Shown: in pieces, positions 17,615-26,152 of the stretch
Numbering within the stretch: the first letter of the stretch is position 1
Layout of the letters: each line of letters opens with the position of its first letter
Assembly: GCF_015694735.1 (NCBI RefSeq)
Contig: NZ_JADQDP010000002.1
Location: forward strand, 1-64,000
Length of the DNA: 64,000 bases
Direction of reading: 5' to 3'
Source: Hymenobacter properus
Lineage (GTDB): Bacteria > Bacteroidota > Bacteroidia > Cytophagales > Hymenobacteraceae
Position numbers and translations under genes: made by a program
The notes under the pieces: generated by a model
Told to the model about the DNA's origin: nothing
The model's database searches: none
Seen by the model: the letters and a program-made list of their open reading frames with translations, nothing else

Positions 17615-18382
17615 TTACAACTGATTGTGCGCCCGAATCAGCTCGGCGAACGATTCGCGGTAGGTGTCGCCCACGGGGAGCAGGCGCCCTGCTACCTGCA
17701 CCTTGCCGCGCTCCACGTGCTCAATGCGACTGAGGGCCACCATAAACGACTTGTGGATGCGTGCGAACCGCTCGGGCGGCAGCACTTCCTCTACCCGGCG
17801 GAACGACTGCAGGGTGAGAATTTTGCCAGCGCTGGCGGTGTGCAGCAGCAGGTATTCCTTCATGCCCTCGATGTAGAGAATGTCATCGAAGGCCACGCGC
17901 TGCAGGCGGTGCTCATTTTTTACAAACATGGCGTCGGCGGGCGCTGGCGCTGGCGCTGGCGCCGGTCCGGGTGCTTCCGGCACGGCCGATGCGGACGTAG
18001 CCGGAGCTGCTGTTGCGCTGGGCGACGCATGTCGCACCTTAGCCACGGCCTGTAAAAATCGGTCGAAGGCAATGGGTTTCAGTAGGTAGTCGGCGGCGTT
18101 AAGGGTGTAGCTCTGCACGGCGTACTGGTCGTAGGCAGTGGTAAAGATGACGCGCGGAGCCGGCGGGGGCAGCAACTGCACCAACTGCAGGCCGGTGAGG
18201 CGCGGCATGTGGATGTCCATGAACACGACATCCACGGGGTTGTCCTGTAGGAAAGCGAGGCCGGCCAGCGCGTCATGAAACTGCCCGCGCAGTTCCAGAA
18301 AAGGTACTTGGGAGCAGTAGTCGGCCAACAGTTCGAGGGCCAGCGGTTCGTCGTCGAGAATGGCGCAGGTCAGGCGTTGCAT
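17615..18382 (-). CDS. LytTR-family response regulator
   Basis: Two-component response regulator. N-terminal receiver domain with the acidic pair at 10-11, phosphoacceptor Asp56 in VVFMDIHMP, Thr in FTTAYD and Lys in YLLKPIAFD. A linker of about 35 residues rich in Ala and Pro (with a run of AP repeats) leads to a LytTR DNA-binding domain (DDILYIEGMKEYLLLHT ... FARIHKSFMVAL). It is downstream of the LytS-type kinase on the same strand, but 190 bases filled with repeats separate the two genes. Confidence 0.93.
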   Translation of the reverse strand: MQRLTCAILDDEPLALELLADYCSQVPFLELRGQFHDALAGLAFLQDNPVDVVFMDIHMPRLTGLQLVQLLPPPAPRVIFTTAYDQYAVQSYTLNAADYLLKPIAFDRFLQAVAKVRHASPSATAAPATSASAVPEAPGPAPAPAPAPADAMFVKNEHRLQRVAFDDILYIEGMKEYLLLHTASAGKILTLQSFRRVEEVLPPERFARIHKSFMVALSRIEHVERGKVQVAGRLLPVGDTYRESFAELIRAHNQL

Positions 18383-18408
18383 GTAGGGAGTAGAAGTGGG
18401 CAGGAATC

Positions 18409-18520
18409 AAAGAACGTTATGCCGAGCGCAGCGAAGCATCTCGCGTGCCGCAGTAAAATCAATCGAAAGAATTAGTGACTGCACGCGAGATGCTTCGCTG
18501 CGCTCGGCATGACGTTCTTT
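18409..18520. repeat. 40-bp palindromic repeat, copy 2
   Basis: Arms 18409-18448 and 18481-18520 pair over 40 bases with one mismatch (an ACGTTATG against ACGTCATG), spacer of 32 bases. The arms share the core ATGCCGAGCGCAGC and CATCTCGCGTGC with copy 1 at 13900-13995. It lies between the histidine kinase and response regulator genes and ends exactly where the heptamer array begins. Confidence 0.9.
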
Positions 18521-18587
18521 TTGCTCATTGCTCATTGCTCATTGCTCATTGCTCATTGCTCATTGCTCATTGCTCATTGCTCATTGC
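18521..18587. repeat. Perfect heptanucleotide tandem array
   Basis: About 9.6 uninterrupted copies of TTGCTCA (minus strand TGAGCAA) over 67 bases. The stop codon of the histidine kinase gene (18574-18576) lies within it, so the final codons of that gene come from the repeat. The array directly abuts the 40-bp palindrome. Confidence 0.97.
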
Positions 18588-19797
18588 CACCAAGCTGCAG
18601 CACAAGCTCCACGGCGTACTCGCCGGGCAGGGTGCGGACGTGCAGCTCGTGGCGCTCGGGGTACAGCAGTTCTAGGCGGCGGCGCAGGTTGTGCAGGCCG
18701 AGTCCGCCGGGCTGGCGGGGCAGGTCGGCAATGGCAGCCACGTAGTTGTGCACCGAGAAGCGCAGCTCGGCGCCTTCCACTTCCAACTCGATGCGGATGG
18801 CTTCGGGGCGGGCGGCGAGGTCGCCGTGCTTGAAGGCGTTTTCGACCAAGGGCAGCAGCAGGAGCGGGGCCACGGGCGGGGCGGCTTCCAGGGCGCCGTG
18901 GGTGGTGAGGAGGATGGCCGTTTCGGCCTCGGCGGCGGGCAGGCGCAGGCGCTGCAAATCCAGGAAGCTGCGCAGGTGGGTGAGTTCCTGCGTGAGCGTC
19001 ACGGCGTCGGCGCCGCTGTCGTAGAGGAGGTAGCGCATGCTCTCGGCCAGGCGCAACACTGCTTCCGGGGCGCGGTCCGACTTGCGGCTGGTGAGCGAAT
19101 AGATGTTGTTGAGGGTGTTGAACAGGAAGTGCGGGTTGATTTGGGTTTTGAGCATGCCCAGCTCAGTGAGCAGGTGCTGGCGCTCCAGCTCGCGGCGGTT
19201 GCGCTGGCCCTGCAGGTATTCTATCGTCATGCGCACACCGGAGCTGGCCACCAGCGCGAGCACGCCGCCCAGCAGCAGCCCAAGCCACAGGTCGAACTGG
19301 TAGGAGCTGAAACCGGGGTGGCTGCCGTTCATCAGCCGGTACACCGTATCGGACACGGTGATGCGCACCAGCGAAAACACGCCGGCCGACGCCAGCGCCA
19401 GCAGCAGGTAGGCCGCCACCCGCCCCTGCGACAGTGTGCGCGGAAACAGCACCAGCCAGTTCCAGTAGAACAGCCCCGCCGTGGTAACGTCCAGCGCCGC
19501 GTTGCGCACAAACCACACCGCGTCAAGCTTCACCATGCTTTTAGGGTTGAGGCGTGTGGCGTAATACAGCAGGGCGTCGATGCCGAGCAGCACGGCCACC
19601 AGCGCCACGTGCACCCACCACGGCACCGGCAGGGCATCATGGGTGCGCGGCCACCACGGCCGACGGGCCGGCGATGTCGTGGGGCCTAACGCCGGCCGGG
19701 TGGCAGATGCCAGAGAAACAGGAGCAGCGGGCGAAACGACAGAATTTTCCACGGCGCAAGGTAGAACGAGGGCAAAAGACGCTCGCCTCCGATTCAA
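18574..19797 (-). CDS. LytS-type sensor histidine kinase
   Basis: Membrane sensor kinase. After an N-terminal stretch of about 55 residues come four hydrophobic helices (about 60-79, 100-118, 128-146, 170-190), then a coiled linker and the His_kinase domain: phosphoacceptor His223 in QINPHFLFNTLNNIYSL, the N-box PLVENAFKHG, and a GGLGLHNLRRRLELLY G-box. It is expected to phosphorylate the LytTR regulator encoded just downstream. The N-terminus may begin later than 19797, as the first residues are not membrane-like. The last codons and stop overlap the heptamer array. It is divergent from the serine hydrolase gene. Confidence 0.92.
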   Translation of the reverse strand: MNRRRASFALVLPCAVENSVVSPAAPVSLASATRPALGPTTSPARRPWWPRTHDALPVPWWVHVALVAVLLGIDALLYYATRLNPKSMVKLDAVWFVRNAALDVTTAGLFYWNWLVLFPRTLSQGRVAAYLLLALASAGVFSLVRITVSDTVYRLMNGSHPGFSSYQFDLWLGLLLGGVLALVASSGVRMTIEYLQGQRNRRELERQHLLTELGMLKTQINPHFLFNTLNNIYSLTSRKSDRAPEAVLRLAESMRYLLYDSGADAVTLTQELTHLRSFLDLQRLRLPAAEAETAILLTTHGALEAAPPVAPLLLLPLVENAFKHGDLAARPEAIRIELEVEGAELRFSVHNYVAAIADLPRQPGGLGLHNLRRRLELLYPERHELHVRTLPGEYAVELVLQLGGNEQ

Positions 19798-19969
19798 CCA
19801 ACACCCGCCTTGCCCGGCTCAACGCCCCGCCGGCTGGCACCAACTGCCAGCGCGGCATTGCCCCGGGCGTTGGTTGAATGCCTGGCCGAGTTGAAGGGCG
19901 AAAACCTGGAGTTGAAGCAGGGCGGGCAAGGGTTGGTTGAATAAACAAATTGGGCGGTTTGGGGCCGTT

Positions 19970-19977
19970 TAGGTTTG
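19970..19977 (+). promoter_or_regulatory. Candidate -7 box for the serine hydrolase gene
   Basis: TAGGTTTG matches TAnnTTTG and lies 41 bases before the start codon at 20018; a TTG at 19950-19952 is a possible -33 element. The 220-base region between the divergent kinase and hydrolase genes holds no other clear site. Confidence 0.45.
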
Positions 19978-20017
19978 CCTTGGATTTCAGCAATGCCCTC
20001 ACCTTTCACCTGCTCCG

Positions 20018-21436
20018 ATGATGAAAAACATCTTCCGCCCCGCCACTGCCGGCCTCTTATTGCTCGGTGTACTGGCTGCCCCCGCCCTCATGGCCCAAAC
20101 GGTGGCTTCTGCTCCCCAGGCGGCCATTGCGCCCGCCAGCATGGCCCAGCAGCTCGACGACTACGTGCATCAGTTTGAAAAATCCGGCCGCTTCATGGGC
20201 ACGGTGCTGGTGGCCGACCACGGCCAGGTGGTGCTGCAAAAGGGCTACGGCCTGGCCAACCGTGAAAAAGGCCTTGCCAACACTCCTAATACCAAATTCC
20301 GCATCGGTTCGCTCAGCAAGCAGTTCACGGCCGCGCTGGTGCTGCAGTTGGTGGAAAAAGGCAAGCTGAAGCTCGACGGCCACGTGGCCGACTACCTGCC
20401 CGATTACCCGCAGCCGGCCGGCGGCCAAATCACCCTGCACCAACTGCTGTCGCACACCGCCGGCCTGCCCAACTACACGGCCCAGCCCACGTTCGCCACG
20501 ACCGTGATGCGCACGCCCCACACGCCCACGCAGCTGGTGTCGCTGTTTTCGACGTTACCGCTGGAGTTTGCGCCCGGCACGCAGTACCACTACAGCAACT
20601 CTGGCTACGTGCTGCTGGGCGCCATCATCGAAAAAGTGACCGGCAAGCCCTACGCACAGGTTTTCCAGGAAAACGTCGCCGGCCCGCTCAAGCTGAAAGC
20701 CACTTCCGTCGACGTGCAGGAGCCTGCCGACGCCCGCCGTGCCACCGGCTACGAGGCCACCGCCAGCGGCATGGAAACCGCGCCCGCCCTCGACATGAGC
20801 GTGCCGTACGCGGCCGGCGCCATCACCTCTACTGCCACCGACCTCTACCACTGGAGCCAAGCTCTGGAAGGGAACAAAGTGCTGTCCGAAACCAGTAAGA
20901 AGCTGCTCTTTACGCCCGTCAAGAACCACTATGCCTACGGCTGGATAGTCTATAAGGCCAAAGTGGGCGCCGAGGTCGATACCATCCTCGTGCAGGAACA
21001 CAACGGCGCCATCAACGGCTTCAGCTCTTACCTGGTGCGGGTTCCCCAGAGCCAGCAGGTGATTGTGCTGCTCGACAACCACGCCGGCGAATCACTGGCC
21101 GAGCTCAAGCGTGGGCTGCTGCGCATTCTGCACCACCAACCAGCCACGCCGCCGGTAGCAGCCACCATGGCCGCTGACGCCTCCACGCTGGGTGCTTACG
21201 TGGGTGTGTACGAGCTGGCGCCTACGTTCCGCATCACTGTGCGCCAGCGCGACGGCCGCCTGTTTGTGCAGGCCACGGGGCAGTCGGAATTCGAAACCGA
21301 GGCCATGTCGCCGGTGCTGTTTGCGCTGAAGGGAGTGCCCGCCGAAGTAGAGTTCTCTAAAAACGACAAGGGCCAGGTGGCGCAGCTCATCCTGCACCAG
21401 GGCGGCCACGACCAGCCTGCTCCCAAAGTAGAATAG
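20018..21436 (+). CDS. Secreted serine hydrolase, class C beta-lactamase / esterase family
   Basis: Penicillin-binding-protein-like hydrolase with signal peptide (MMKNIFRPATAGLLLLGVLAAPALMAQ). The catalytic set is intact: SLSK with Ser98 and Lys101, Tyr192-Ser-Asn in HYSNSGY, and HNG in EHNGAINGFSSY. A C-terminal beta-rich domain of about 85 residues follows (LGAYVGVYELAPTFRITV), of the DUF3471-like type often attached to these enzymes. 472 residues. It could act on D-amino peptides or esters in the periplasm; the substrate is unknown. First gene of a plus-strand run with the ABC transporter and TonB-type receptor genes. Confidence 0.88.
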   Translation: MMKNIFRPATAGLLLLGVLAAPALMAQTVASAPQAAIAPASMAQQLDDYVHQFEKSGRFMGTVLVADHGQVVLQKGYGLANREKGLANTPNTKFRIGSLSKQFTAALVLQLVEKGKLKLDGHVADYLPDYPQPAGGQITLHQLLSHTAGLPNYTAQPTFATTVMRTPHTPTQLVSLFSTLPLEFAPGTQYHYSNSGYVLLGAIIEKVTGKPYAQVFQENVAGPLKLKATSVDVQEPADARRATGYEATASGMETAPALDMSVPYAAGAITSTATDLYHWSQALEGNKVLSETSKKLLFTPVKNHYAYGWIVYKAKVGAEVDTILVQEHNGAINGFSSYLVRVPQSQQVIVLLDNHAGESLAELKRGLLRILHHQPATPPVAATMAADASTLGAYVGVYELAPTFRITVRQRDGRLFVQATGQSEFETEAMSPVLFALKGVPAEVEFSKNDKGQVAQLILHQGGHDQPAPKVE

Positions 21437-21505
21437 CTACGCTGCTATACCATTCTCAAATTGATTTTCGTTTGCCTGCGCTTTTCTCACCTTCACTTTT
21501 CTGCA

Positions 21506-22429
21506 ATGCACACCGTTCCCTTAGTTGAAACCACCAACCTTTCCTTTCAATTCGGGGAGCGGGCCGTGCTGCACGGCCTCGGGCTGGAAGTGCCCGCCGG
21601 CAGCATCTACGGCTTTCTGGGCCCAAATGGGGCCGGCAAAAGCACCACTTTGCGCCTGCTGCTGGGGCTGCTGCGGCCCGGCGGCGGCACGGTGCGCCTG
21701 TTTGGGCACGAGCTGGCCCGGCACCGCGTGGCCCTGCTCAGCCGGGTGGGCGCCCTCATCGAAAATCCTTCGCTCTACGACCACCTCACCGGCCACGAAA
21801 ACGTGGAAGCCACCCGCCGCCTGCGTGGGCTGCCCGCCGCCCGCACCGCCGCGGTGCTGGCCCAGGTGGGCCTCAGCGCCAGCGCCCACCGGCCGGTGAA
21901 AGGCTACTCGCTGGGCATGAAGCAACGGCTGGGCCTGGCGCTGGCCCTGCTGCCCGACCCCGACCTGCTCATCCTCGACGAGCCCACCAACGGCCTCGAC
22001 CCGGCCGGCATCAGCGACCTGCGCCTGCTGCTGCGGCAGCTGCGCGAAGAGCACGGCAAAACCATCCTGCTGTCGAGCCACCTTATTGGGGAAGTCGAGA
22101 AAGTGGCCACCCACGTGGGCGTCATTCAGCAGGGGCGGCTGGTGTTTCAGGGCAGCCTGGCCGCGCTGCAGGCCCGCCAGCAAACCCAGGCCGAGCTGGT
22201 GCTCGAAACAGCCTGTGCCGCCACCTGCCGGAGCCTGTTGCCCGCGCTAGCGGCGGCCCAGGTGGTGGCCGCGGGCACCTTGCGTGTGCCGTTTCAATCA
22301 CGCGAACACACCGCGGCGCTGGCCAGTGCGCTGGTTGCCGCCGGCCAGCCTGTGTTCAGCCTGCACTGCGAGCAGCCCACCCTCGAAGACACCTTTCTGC
22401 ACCTCACCGAAACCGCCACCGCCCAATGA
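21506..22429 (+). CDS. ABC transporter ATP-binding protein (BcrA / lantibiotic-immunity type)
   Basis: ATPase of a two-gene exporter. Walker A GPNGAGKST at 39-47, signature YSLGMKQRLGLALAL, Walker B LLILDEPTNGLDP and the H-loop in LLSSHLIGEVEK are all present. 307 residues with a C-terminal extension typical of the bacitracin or lantibiotic self-protection group. Start chosen at 21506; the longer frame from 21461 lacks family character. Its stop overlaps the permease start (ATGA), so the two are co-translated. Confidence 0.93.
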   Translation: MHTVPLVETTNLSFQFGERAVLHGLGLEVPAGSIYGFLGPNGAGKSTTLRLLLGLLRPGGGTVRLFGHELARHRVALLSRVGALIENPSLYDHLTGHENVEATRRLRGLPAARTAAVLAQVGLSASAHRPVKGYSLGMKQRLGLALALLPDPDLLILDEPTNGLDPAGISDLRLLLRQLREEHGKTILLSSHLIGEVEKVATHVGVIQQGRLVFQGSLAALQARQQTQAELVLETACAATCRSLLPALAAAQVVAAGTLRVPFQSREHTAALASALVAAGQPVFSLHCEQPTLEDTFLHLTETATAQ

Positions 22430-23262
22430 ACCCTTCCGTACGCCCCTCGTCATTGCCTGCCCTGCCTCCGGTGCCCGGGGTCTTCGTGCAGTTCGGCCGC
22501 AGCCTCGCCGCCGATGCGCTGAAGCTGCGCCGTACCGCAGCACTGTGGCTCACGCTGGCCAGCGGCGTGCTGCCGGTGCTGCTCAATTTCTGCATCCTGT
22601 ATTTCAAAGGCCACCTCATGCTGAAGCCAGGGGCCGACGGCTGGATTAAATACACCAGCATGAGCTGGCAGACGGCCGCCGTGCTGCTGCCTTTGTTTGT
22701 GGTGCTGCTTACCAGCCTGGTGGTGGGCGTGGAGAACAAAGCCGAGGGCTGGAAACACTTGTTTGCCTTGCCGGTGGGCCGCCTGCCGGTGTGGCTAAGC
22801 AAACTGCTCATCATTCTGGGGCTGAATGCCCTGGCCCAACTGCTGTTTGTAGCGCTGCTACTGGCGGGCGGCTACTTGCTGCAGGCCCTGCGGCCCGAGC
22901 TGCACCTGCAGCAGTTTGCGCCCCCGTTGCGGGTGCTGGGCTTGCTGCTGGGGCGCACCTACCTGGCCACGCTGGGCATTGTGGGCGTGCAGTACGTGCT
23001 CAGCAAGTGGCAACAAGGGTTTGTGCTGCCGGTGGCGGTGGGCATGGCGGGCTGGGTGGCCGGCCTCACGCTGCTGCGCTGGGAGCATGTGGGCTGGATT
23101 CCCTACGCCGGGCCCATGCTTACGCTGCTTTCCACACCCTTTAAGCCTGTGCCAGGTATGGCGCTGCCCACGATAGCGCCGCACGAGTGGTACCAATTGC
23201 TGTGGTTTGGGGTAAGCGCGGGCCTGGGCTATGTAACTTTGCGCTGGCGCAACCTGGCCTGA
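22426..23262 (+). CDS. ABC transporter permease (ABC-2 / BcrB-like)
   Basis: 278-residue membrane protein with about six hydrophobic helices (for example TAALWLTLASGVLPVLLNF, AAVLLPLFVVLLTSLVVGV and LIILGLNALAQLLFVALLL), no nucleotide-binding site. It overlaps the ATPase gene by four bases and completes the transporter. The motif ENKAEGWKHLFALPV between helices 2 and 3 is the usual cytoplasmic loop of lantibiotic-immunity permeases. Substrate unknown; the nearby kinase-regulator pair may control it. Confidence 0.88.
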   Translation: MNPSVRPSSLPALPPVPGVFVQFGRSLAADALKLRRTAALWLTLASGVLPVLLNFCILYFKGHLMLKPGADGWIKYTSMSWQTAAVLLPLFVVLLTSLVVGVENKAEGWKHLFALPVGRLPVWLSKLLIILGLNALAQLLFVALLLAGGYLLQALRPELHLQQFAPPLRVLGLLLGRTYLATLGIVGVQYVLSKWQQGFVLPVAVGMAGWVAGLTLLRWEHVGWIPYAGPMLTLLSTPFKPVPGMALPTIAPHEWYQLLWFGVSAGLGYVTLRWRNLA

Positions 23263-23401
23263 GCGTGCTGCTATTCTGTGTAATGAAAACGCCTGTTCGC
23301 TGATATACTTCCTGCACAGCTTAATCGTTGGCTTTCTAGCAATAGCCGGCCGCAACGCTCGCCTTTTTTCTGCATCCTTCGCCCGCACCTTCTTTCTGCA
23401 A

Positions 23402-25942
23402 ATGAAACATACCCTACTCGGCTTGTCGCTGCTGGCGACCTGCGCTAGCTCGGCCTACGCCCAAACCCCGGCCGCGCCCACTGCCACGCCCGCCGCTACC
23501 GCTCCTAAGCCCGCCGCGCCCAAGCCACTGGTGCTGCCCGATGCCCCCAAGGGCACCGGCCGCCTCAACGGCACCGTGCTCGACGGCGCCACCAAAAAGC
23601 CCGTCGAGTTTGCCACCGTGGCCCTGCTGCCGCCCACCGGCGACACACCCATCGACGGCACCGTGGCCGACGAGAAGGGCCGCTTCAGCCTGCGTGGGCT
23701 GGCACCCGGCAGCTACCGCCTGCAGCTGAGCTTCCTGGGCTACGCAGCCCTTACGCGCGAGGTGACGGTGACCAGCGGCACCACCGACCTGGGCCAACTC
23801 TCCCTGGCGGCCAGTGCCCAGCAGCTGGGCGACGTGACCGTGACCGGTGAAAAGGAAACCGTGGAAGTGAAGCCCGACCGCATTGTGTACAACGCCGACC
23901 GCGACCTCACCAACAAGGGCGGCGTGGCGGCCGACGTGCTGCGCAAAGTGCCCCTGCTGAATGTGGACCTGGATGGCAACGTGCAACTGCGCGGCTCTTC
24001 CAACATCCGGGTGCTCATCAACAACAAGCCCAGCAGCATCCTGGCTGGCAACCTGGCCGACGCCCTCAAGCAGCTGCCCGCCGACCAGATTGCCTCCGTG
24101 GAGGTCATCACCACGCCCGGCGCCAAATACGACGGCGAAGGCACGGCCGGCATCGTGAACATCATTCTGAAAAAGAACAACCTGCAGGGGGTGAACGGCA
24201 GCGTGAACGCCGCTGCTGGCAACCGCAGCTCCAACGCCGGCGGCAGCCTCAACGTGCGCCGCGGCAAAGTAGGGGTGAACACCAACCTCAGCAGCTACCT
24301 CTACTACAGCCCCAGTGCCAGCACGTCAGAGCGCACCAACTTCAACGGCTCGCCCGACCAGCTGGTATCGGTGCTGAACCAGAACGGCAGCGGCAACAAC
24401 CTCGGCGGGGGCGCCTACGGCCGCATGAGCCTCGACTACGACCCCGCCAAAAACCACAGCCTCACCGTGGGCTTCAGCGGCAGCCTCAACCGCAACAACA
24501 GCGAGAGCGAGCAAACCAACAACCTGCGCGTGCTGAGCGGCCCCACGGCCAGCCAGCTATTCACCCGCGCCACCGAATACAAATTCAACTCGTCGAGCTA
24601 CGACGTGAACGGCACCTACACGCGCACCTTCGAGGGCCAGCCGCGCCGCGAGTGGAGCCTGCTGGCCCAGCACTCGCGCAACCGCAACCTGCAGCCCTAT
24701 GCCCTGAACCAGTACGAAAACCAGTTCACCGCCACCGGCCTGCCCAACTACCGCGAAAGCAGCGAAAACCTCTCGCGCAACCTCGAAACCACGCTCCAAA
24801 CCGACTACACCCACCCCATCGGCGACAAGCGCAGCGTGGAAGTGGGCGGCAAGGCCATTTTGCGCCGGGTGCTGAGCGACTACCAGATTCAGACCGCCAC
24901 TGGCACCGACGCGCCCTTCGTGGTAGACCGCCAGCGTTCCAACGTGTTCGACTACGACCAAAACGTGGCCGCTGCCTACGGCACCTACGGCTTCCCACTG
25001 GGCAAAAAGCTGAACTCCCGCGTGGGCACCCGCCTGGAGCGCACCGACATCGTGGGCCGCTTCCAGCAAAACGACATCACGCGCTTCACCAGCGGCTACA
25101 CCAGCCTGCTACCCAACGCCAGCATTAGCTACACCCGCAAGCCCGGCAACACCCTGCGCCTGGCCTACAGCCGCCGCATCCAGCGCCCCAACATCTACTA
25201 CCTCAACCCCTACGAAAACCGCGTCGACAAATTCAACGTGAGCCGCGGCAACCCCGAGCTCGACCCCGAGTTCACCGACAGCTACGAGCTGAACTACAGC
25301 ACCTTCGTGAAAGGCTCGGTGCTGAATTTCTCGCTCTTCACGCGCCAGACAAACAACGCCATCGAGGCCGTGCGCACCCAGCGCCTCGACACCACCGTAA
25401 CCAGCTACGCCAACATTGCCCGCAACCGCACCTACGGCGCCAGCGTGTTCGGCTCCTTCAAGCCCATGCCCAAGTGGGAAATCAGCGGCTCCACTTCCTT
25501 CAACTACGTGGTGCTGCACTCGGGCTTCCTCAACACCACCAACGAGGGCCTGATGTACAACTTCAATCTCAACTCGACCTACAAGTTCACCAAAACCCTG
25601 AGCGCGCAGTTCTACGGCGGCATCAGCTCGTCGCGCGTGCAGTTGCAGGGCCGCGCCGCCGCTTGGAACTACTACTCCGTGGGCATCAAAAAGACCATTC
25701 TGAAGGAAAAGGGCGACCTCACCCTCAATGCCGACAATTTCATCACTGCACGGCGCGACCTGAACTCCAACATCAGCACGCCCTTCTTCAACCTCGAGCA
25801 GCACAACTACATCGCCCTACGCGGTATCCGCCTGGCTTTCGGCTACCGCTTCGGCAAAATCGAAGCCGCGCCGCCCAAGCAGCGCCGCAGCATCCGCAAC
25901 GACGACACCAAAGCCGGCGAAAGCCAGGGTGGCCAGCAGTAG
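23402..25942 (+). CDS. TonB-dependent receptor family outer-membrane beta-barrel protein
   Basis: 846 residues: signal peptide, an Ala/Pro-rich stretch, a carboxypeptidase-regulatory-like domain (about 50-140; GTVLDGATKKPVEFATVALL, LAPGSYRLQLSFLGY), a plug domain (around 150-260 with NKGGVAADVLRKVPLLNVD and ITTPGAKYDGEGTAGIVNII) and a long barrel ending in FGYRFGK before a charged tail. This is the OMP_b-brl_3 type common in Bacteroidota. No SusD partner follows, so ligand import is not proven; these proteins may import small molecules or peptides. Preceded by the ABC genes on the same strand with a 139-base gap. Confidence 0.92.
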   Translation: MKHTLLGLSLLATCASSAYAQTPAAPTATPAATAPKPAAPKPLVLPDAPKGTGRLNGTVLDGATKKPVEFATVALLPPTGDTPIDGTVADEKGRFSLRGLAPGSYRLQLSFLGYAALTREVTVTSGTTDLGQLSLAASAQQLGDVTVTGEKETVEVKPDRIVYNADRDLTNKGGVAADVLRKVPLLNVDLDGNVQLRGSSNIRVLINNKPSSILAGNLADALKQLPADQIASVEVITTPGAKYDGEGTAGIVNIILKKNNLQGVNGSVNAAAGNRSSNAGGSLNVRRGKVGVNTNLSSYLYYSPSASTSERTNFNGSPDQLVSVLNQNGSGNNLGGGAYGRMSLDYDPAKNHSLTVGFSGSLNRNNSESEQTNNLRVLSGPTASQLFTRATEYKFNSSSYDVNGTYTRTFEGQPRREWSLLAQHSRNRNLQPYALNQYENQFTATGLPNYRESSENLSRNLETTLQTDYTHPIGDKRSVEVGGKAILRRVLSDYQIQTATGTDAPFVVDRQRSNVFDYDQNVAAAYGTYGFPLGKKLNSRVGTRLERTDIVGRFQQNDITRFTSGYTSLLPNASISYTRKPGNTLRLAYSRRIQRPNIYYLNPYENRVDKFNVSRGNPELDPEFTDSYELNYSTFVKGSVLNFSLFTRQTNNAIEAVRTQRLDTTVTSYANIARNRTYGASVFGSFKPMPKWEISGSTSFNYVVLHSGFLNTTNEGLMYNFNLNSTYKFTKTLSAQFYGGISSSRVQLQGRAAAWNYYSVGIKKTILKEKGDLTLNADNFITARRDLNSNISTPFFNLEQHNYIALRGIRLAFGYRFGKIEAAPPKQRRSIRNDDTKAGESQGGQQ

Positions 25943-25953
25943 GGCGCGCCGTT

Positions 25954-26143
25954 TGTCATTGCGAGCATTCCGCGCATCAAGCGGCGACGAAGCAATCCGT
26001 CCTGTCAAAACCACACACGCCCTTTTACCAGAAAGCCCCGGCACCACTATGGTGTCGGGGCTTTGTATTAAAGCTTTGTCACAATAGAAGGCTGGTCGCT
26101 GAGACAAGGACGGTTTGCTTCGTCGTAGCTCCTCGCAATGACA
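25954..26143. repeat. TIR-bounded miniature element, copy 2
   Basis: Perfect 12-base inverted ends at 25954-25965 and 26132-26143 (TGTCATTGCGAG and CTCGCAATGACA), 190 bp long. The left ~50 bases match copy 1 nearly exactly, the middle carries a similar terminator, and the right part shares shorter blocks such as GCTTTGTC. It starts 11 bases after the receptor stop codon and ends 9 bases before the aroE stop codon, filling the space between two convergent genes. Confidence 0.8.
26032..26064. terminator. Bidirectional terminator inside repeat copy 2
   Basis: AAAGCCCCGGCACC at 26032-26045 pairs with GGTGTCGGGGCTTT at 26051-26064 with a single G-T or mismatch position. Serves the receptor gene and aroE. 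Confidence 0.8.
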
Positions 26144-26152
26144 GACAAAAAG

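Noticed and set aside
18521..18587. Possible CRISPR array
   Set aside because: The unit is only 7 bases with no spacers and no cas genes are near; it is a simple tandem repeat.
18691..19689. 332-codon open frame on the plus strand
   Set aside because: Antisense to the histidine kinase, which has complete motifs; the shadow has none.
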